This document shows, piece by piece, positions 61,098 to 64,000 of a stretch of DNA of 64,000 bases (its first letter is position 1; each line of letters opens with the position of its first letter). The notes below the pieces were generated by a model. That model made no database searches, had not been told where the DNA came from, and saw nothing but the letters and a program-made list of their open reading frames with translations. Where the stretch lies: assembly GCA_051209155.1 (NCBI GenBank), contig JBPJGB010000002.1; one strand, 5' to 3'. This DNA is from Actomonas sp051209155 (GTDB lineage Bacteria > Verrucomicrobiota > Verrucomicrobiia > Opitutales > Opitutaceae). The translations under genes and the position numbers were made by a program.

Positions 61098-63437
61098 TTA
61101 GGGTCGGGCGGCGCGGAGGCGACGCCGAAGTCGCAGGATGACAAGAATGGCAAAGATGTTGCCAATTGCCAGCAGCACGGTGGCTTTCAGCACCCAATCG
61201 AGCCTGAACGTGGCAGGTTCGCTCAACACGGTGACGGAGTCGGGATGATCGACCTTGAGATGAAACTCGGCGGGATCGCCGAGATCGTTGGTTTGGATGG
61301 CGTAGATCCCGGTGACCAGCAGGCGGGAACCGACTTGGAAGTTGGGGGTTTCGCTCAGGTCGCCCGCGGTTTCGATTTGGGCTTCGAAGACCTGACCCTC
61401 GTTCTCCAAGGTGAGGTGGATCTGACCGGCGAACTGGCCGACCTGCAGCAGCTCGCCGTCGATCGTCACCCGACGGTCGACATAATCGAGTTCGAGCACG
61501 CGCGGCGACTTGAGTCGTTCGGCCGCGGGCGGCGCGCCGCTGCCCACGACTCGGATCTGGGCTTCGCGCAGCGCGAAATACTCTTCGATGCGGGTGGGCA
61601 GGCCGACGGCCTCGATGCGGTCGCCGGCTTGGAGGGCGGTGTTGTCGCGCCGGAGCAGACGCAGGGTGGAGTGTCCCTCTTGCACCAGCACGATGCGGTC
61701 GGTTGTGGCGCTCAGAACCGTGGCGGCGATGCGCACATGACGCTGGAAATAGTCGGACGTGCCGAAGCGGCCGAAGTCGGTCAGTGGCACCAGCGGCAGG
61801 CTGAACGGATCGGTGGGCACCGGCTGGCGGATATCGACTTGGTTTTCCGAGGGCACCCAGACGCGCACATTGGTCACGCGACCCCGATCATCGGTCACCG
61901 CTGTGCAGACCCCCCGCAGGCGCACCACGGCACCGACCTGATTGTCAAACGCGGCGGTCCGGGGCAGCACGGCGCGGAAATCGCCATCGTGGGTCGAGAT
62001 GTGCAAGTGGGTCCAGTTGGCGGCGGACAGGGTGCGGAAGAGATAACCGGTGAGCTCGACCCACTGGGCCTCGTAGACGCCGGTGCGGGCGGCATCGAGC
62101 GTGATGTTGGCGGGCACGGGAAACTCGATGGCCCCACCCGCCTGGTTGCTAAACTCCTCCGCGACGACGACGGGCGCGAACTCGCCCAAGCCGGTCACCC
62201 CGGTGAGGCGTGCGCGGGCGCCGACCTCCGGCACCGGCGATTCACTTTTCCCGAGATAGACGCCGACGCCGCCGCTCGAGTCCTGAAAATACAAATACCG
62301 GGAGTCCGCATGGGACCACGTGATCATGCCATCAAGCTCCACGCGGTGGCGGTCATTGGCTTCATCAGGTGAGAGGCCGAGCACGCGCGCGGCGAGGGTG
62401 TAGACCTGTTCGGGGCCTTCGCGGGCCGGGGGCGGCGCGGTGAGCGTGTGCCGGAAAAACGCGTCGTGCAGAGCCAACTGCAGGCCGTTTACGCGCGGGT
62501 GGCCGATGATCTCGATCGCGGTCCCTTTCGCCAAGGGCTCGATCTGACCGGTCAGCACGGTGGCCTGGGCCGTGTGGTCGCGGACGGTGACCGAACGGCC
62601 GGGCACCTGATCCACGACCTCGCCGGCGACCAGCACGAGCTGGTCGGAATCGGCCTGGGCGATGCGGTTGAGCGACACAGGCGTGCCATCGAAACGTGGG
62701 TCGTCGTCGAGACGGGAGATGTAGTGCACGAAGTCGGGGCTGGCCACCATGACTTCGAGGCTCACGAACTCGCCGGAGGGGGAAACCTTGGGGTTGTAAA
62801 CGCCACTCACCGTAACGAACGAACCGACCCATCTCACCGCAGCGCCGTCATCCTGTTCGATCACCAAGGCGTGGAAACTCTTACCCTGAGCGGCGACGGT
62901 CAGTTGCGTGTGCATCGGGTCGGTCCGACTCTGGTTGATGACGAGACCGCTGATGGTGAGGATTTGCTCGGAAACCTGGCGGTGATCGGTGAAGTCCGCC
63001 GGCTCCACGGTCGGCATGGGCGCGTCGGGTAGCGGGGTGAAGGTCGCGTTGCGCAGGGAAAGCTCGGCGGCGGGGAGCTGGATGGTGCCGGTGATGCGGT
63101 AGCGCCCGCCCGGCTCGAGGTCGAGGTCGAGGTCGTGCCAGTCGTCGAGGATGTAGCCCACGCGTTGGCCATCGTGAATCCACATCAATGTCCAGGCGGG
63201 GTCGAAATATGCGACATGCGCAATCATATCGAGCCGGGCCTGACCGGGGGCGTTCCGATCGGGCAGGTTCCAATATTCGTCCCACGACGTGACGACAGAT
63301 TCCGGCTGATTCGGGGCCGTGTCCTGGGCGGTCAAGATGCCGGCGGAAGCGAGCCACCCGAGCAGCACCAAGCCCACCCGGCGCGGAAGCGCAGGGCATC
63401 GGCGGAACGGCGAAGGCGTGGGGCGGAGGGGATGCAC
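61098..63437 (-). CDS. large periplasmic sensor-like protein ending in a membrane helix
   Basis: 779 residues. Signal peptide (cleavage near GILTAQ), then about 700 residues of repeated OB-like or beta-barrel domains (GRYRITGTIQLPAAEL; VRWVGSFVTVSGVYNPKV; VPEVGARARLTGVTGLGEF; NQVGAVVRLRGVCTAV; QVGSRLLVTGIYAI), then one membrane helix LDWVLKATVLLAIGNIFAILVILRLRRRLRAARP at the end. In large hybrid kinases the same arrangement would continue into PAS and kinase domains. Here it stops right after the basic stretch. The next gene is a lone receiver. Ligand unknown. Confidence 0.8.
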   Translation of the reverse strand: MHPLRPTPSPFRRCPALPRRVGLVLLGWLASAGILTAQDTAPNQPESVVTSWDEYWNLPDRNAPGQARLDMIAHVAYFDPAWTLMWIHDGQRVGYILDDWHDLDLDLEPGGRYRITGTIQLPAAELSLRNATFTPLPDAPMPTVEPADFTDHRQVSEQILTISGLVINQSRTDPMHTQLTVAAQGKSFHALVIEQDDGAAVRWVGSFVTVSGVYNPKVSPSGEFVSLEVMVASPDFVHYISRLDDDPRFDGTPVSLNRIAQADSDQLVLVAGEVVDQVPGRSVTVRDHTAQATVLTGQIEPLAKGTAIEIIGHPRVNGLQLALHDAFFRHTLTAPPPAREGPEQVYTLAARVLGLSPDEANDRHRVELDGMITWSHADSRYLYFQDSSGGVGVYLGKSESPVPEVGARARLTGVTGLGEFAPVVVAEEFSNQAGGAIEFPVPANITLDAARTGVYEAQWVELTGYLFRTLSAANWTHLHISTHDGDFRAVLPRTAAFDNQVGAVVRLRGVCTAVTDDRGRVTNVRVWVPSENQVDIRQPVPTDPFSLPLVPLTDFGRFGTSDYFQRHVRIAATVLSATTDRIVLVQEGHSTLRLLRRDNTALQAGDRIEAVGLPTRIEEYFALREAQIRVVGSGAPPAAERLKSPRVLELDYVDRRVTIDGELLQVGQFAGQIHLTLENEGQVFEAQIETAGDLSETPNFQVGSRLLVTGIYAIQTNDLGDPAEFHLKVDHPDSVTVLSEPATFRLDWVLKATVLLAIGNIFAILVILRLRRRLRAARP

Positions 63438-63636
63438 TGGGAGAACTCCTATACCATCAATGCGGACAACCCAGCGGAAGATTTACGTAATTCTTCGTTC
63501 TGCCGACACTTTGCAAAATCAGCACAGAGGGCGAAACGGTTGCGACTTGAGTTGGAGCGGTCCTGCCGCGATCGCCGCCAAACGAGTGAACGAAGCCGTG
63601 ACAGGACGTGCGGCGAACCCATACTTTCCTCGCTTC
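63438..63636. other. divergent intergenic region
   Basis: 199 bp between the sensor-like gene and the VOC gene. It contains TACGTAATTCTTCG (63484-63497), nearly the same as a word upstream of the porin at 42837. No gene seen. Confidence 0.4.
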
Positions 63637-64000
63637 ATGTCGTTGGTCACCACGCTCAATTTTTGTGGTCGAACGGAGGAGGCGGTGGCCTTTTACCGCG
63701 AGGCCTTGGATGCGGAGGTCGATTTCCTGATGCGGTTTTCCGAGAGCCCGATGCCGGCGTCGGCGTGGGAGGGGGGAGGGGACTTGATCTTTCACGCGAC
63801 GTTTCGGATTGCCGATACGGTGTTGATGGCGAGCGACGTGGGGCACGTGCCAGGCGCGGCGGTGGTGCCGTTTTCCGGGTTCGCCTTGGCACTCCGTCTG
63901 TCGTCGGTCGAGCAGGCGCAGCGGTGGTTTGCCAACCTGAGCGTCGGCGGCGAGGTGGTGATCCCCTTGGCGAGGTCTGAGTTCACCTCCTGGTATGGCA
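63637..64000 (+). CDS. VOC/PhnB-like protein, 5' part (runs off the window)
   Basis: 121 codons from ATG 63637 are open to the end of the window. MSLVTTLNFCGRTEEAVAFYREALDAEV is the classic start of a PhnB/VOC glyoxalase-fold protein; MPASAWEGGGDLIFHATFRIADTVLMASDV and the later FALALRLSSVEQAQRWFANLSVGG also fit. PhnB-like proteins are about 130-160 residues, so only the end is missing. The family includes glyoxalase-related and resistance proteins; I give no function. Confidence 0.88.
   Translation, partial: MSLVTTLNFCGRTEEAVAFYREALDAEVDFLMRFSESPMPASAWEGGGDLIFHATFRIADTVLMASDVGHVPGAAVVPFSGFALALRLSSVEQAQRWFANLSVGGEVVIPLARSEFTSWYG

Overview
The window looks like chromosomal DNA from a high-GC, Gram-negative member of the Verrucomicrobiota, most likely Opitutaceae. 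This assignment is inference. It rests on the envelope gene set (LptF/G, TonB receptor, porins, lipid A-type enzymes), on GldG/DUF4340 genes beside an ABC transporter, on the style of the large hybrid histidine kinases, and on abundant hairpin repeats. No rRNA, tRNA, CRISPR array, insertion sequence or phage gene was found. Coding density is high and many neighbouring genes overlap by ATGA.

Layout. 1-2066: the end of a DUF1684 gene, a secreted unknown protein and a HAD phosphatase. 2063-7570: sucA-sucB-lpd (2-oxoglutarate dehydrogenase complex), reading leftward into the HAD gene. 7785-10437: a small unknown protein, a SUI1/eIF1-like factor, a KDSR-like short-chain reductase, metF, and a metF upstream region with two TGTAACC palindromes. 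10438-15000: a leftward ABC ATPase-permease-GldG-DUF4340 operon. 15268-18496: an LTA-synthase-like catalytic protein, its probable membrane partner, and GtrA. 18477-20098: msrB and rlmN. 20155-25900: a lipid A or surface-glycan set (LABN protein, a PAP2::GT2 fusion, a GT39 ArnT-like transferase) divergent from an OmpR-type two-component pair. 26051-31906: LptF/G permease, thioredoxin-like protein, methyltransferase, RsmB/RsmF-type rRNA methyltransferase, and an S9-peptidase-like protein lacking its catalytic serine.

31977-45997 is the most striking region. It is a one-strand block with two porin plus PstS-like periplasmic protein pairs, a chemoreceptor, a TonB-dependent receptor, YfiR, a CHASE8-like/HAMP histidine kinase and two large hybrid kinases. 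The last four genes are chained by 4-bp overlaps. I read it as an envelope-sensing system in which a YfiR-type periplasmic protein feeds a phosphorelay instead of the diguanylate cyclase YfiN.

46203-51328: dnaE, rpsU and a sugar-phosphate-isomerase-like gene. 51473-57760: a haem A, copper and cytochrome-oxidase assembly cluster (DUF420, ctaB, ctaA, a CusF-SCO fusion, a His-rich membrane-anchored protein, a copper-type P-ATPase). 57947-60606: proB, frr, pyrH. 60681-63437: a lone receiver and a secreted sensor-like protein that ends just where a kinase would be expected. 63637-64000: the start of a PhnB/VOC gene.

Repeats are the second theme. A 26-nt palindromic repeat lies in frame inside lpd and, three times, inside the P-type ATPase gene. 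Three nested hairpin elements of about 120-180 bp sit between genes. Two further inverted repeats have arms with a rhythmic short-period sequence. These, rather than transposons, are the mobile-looking DNA here.
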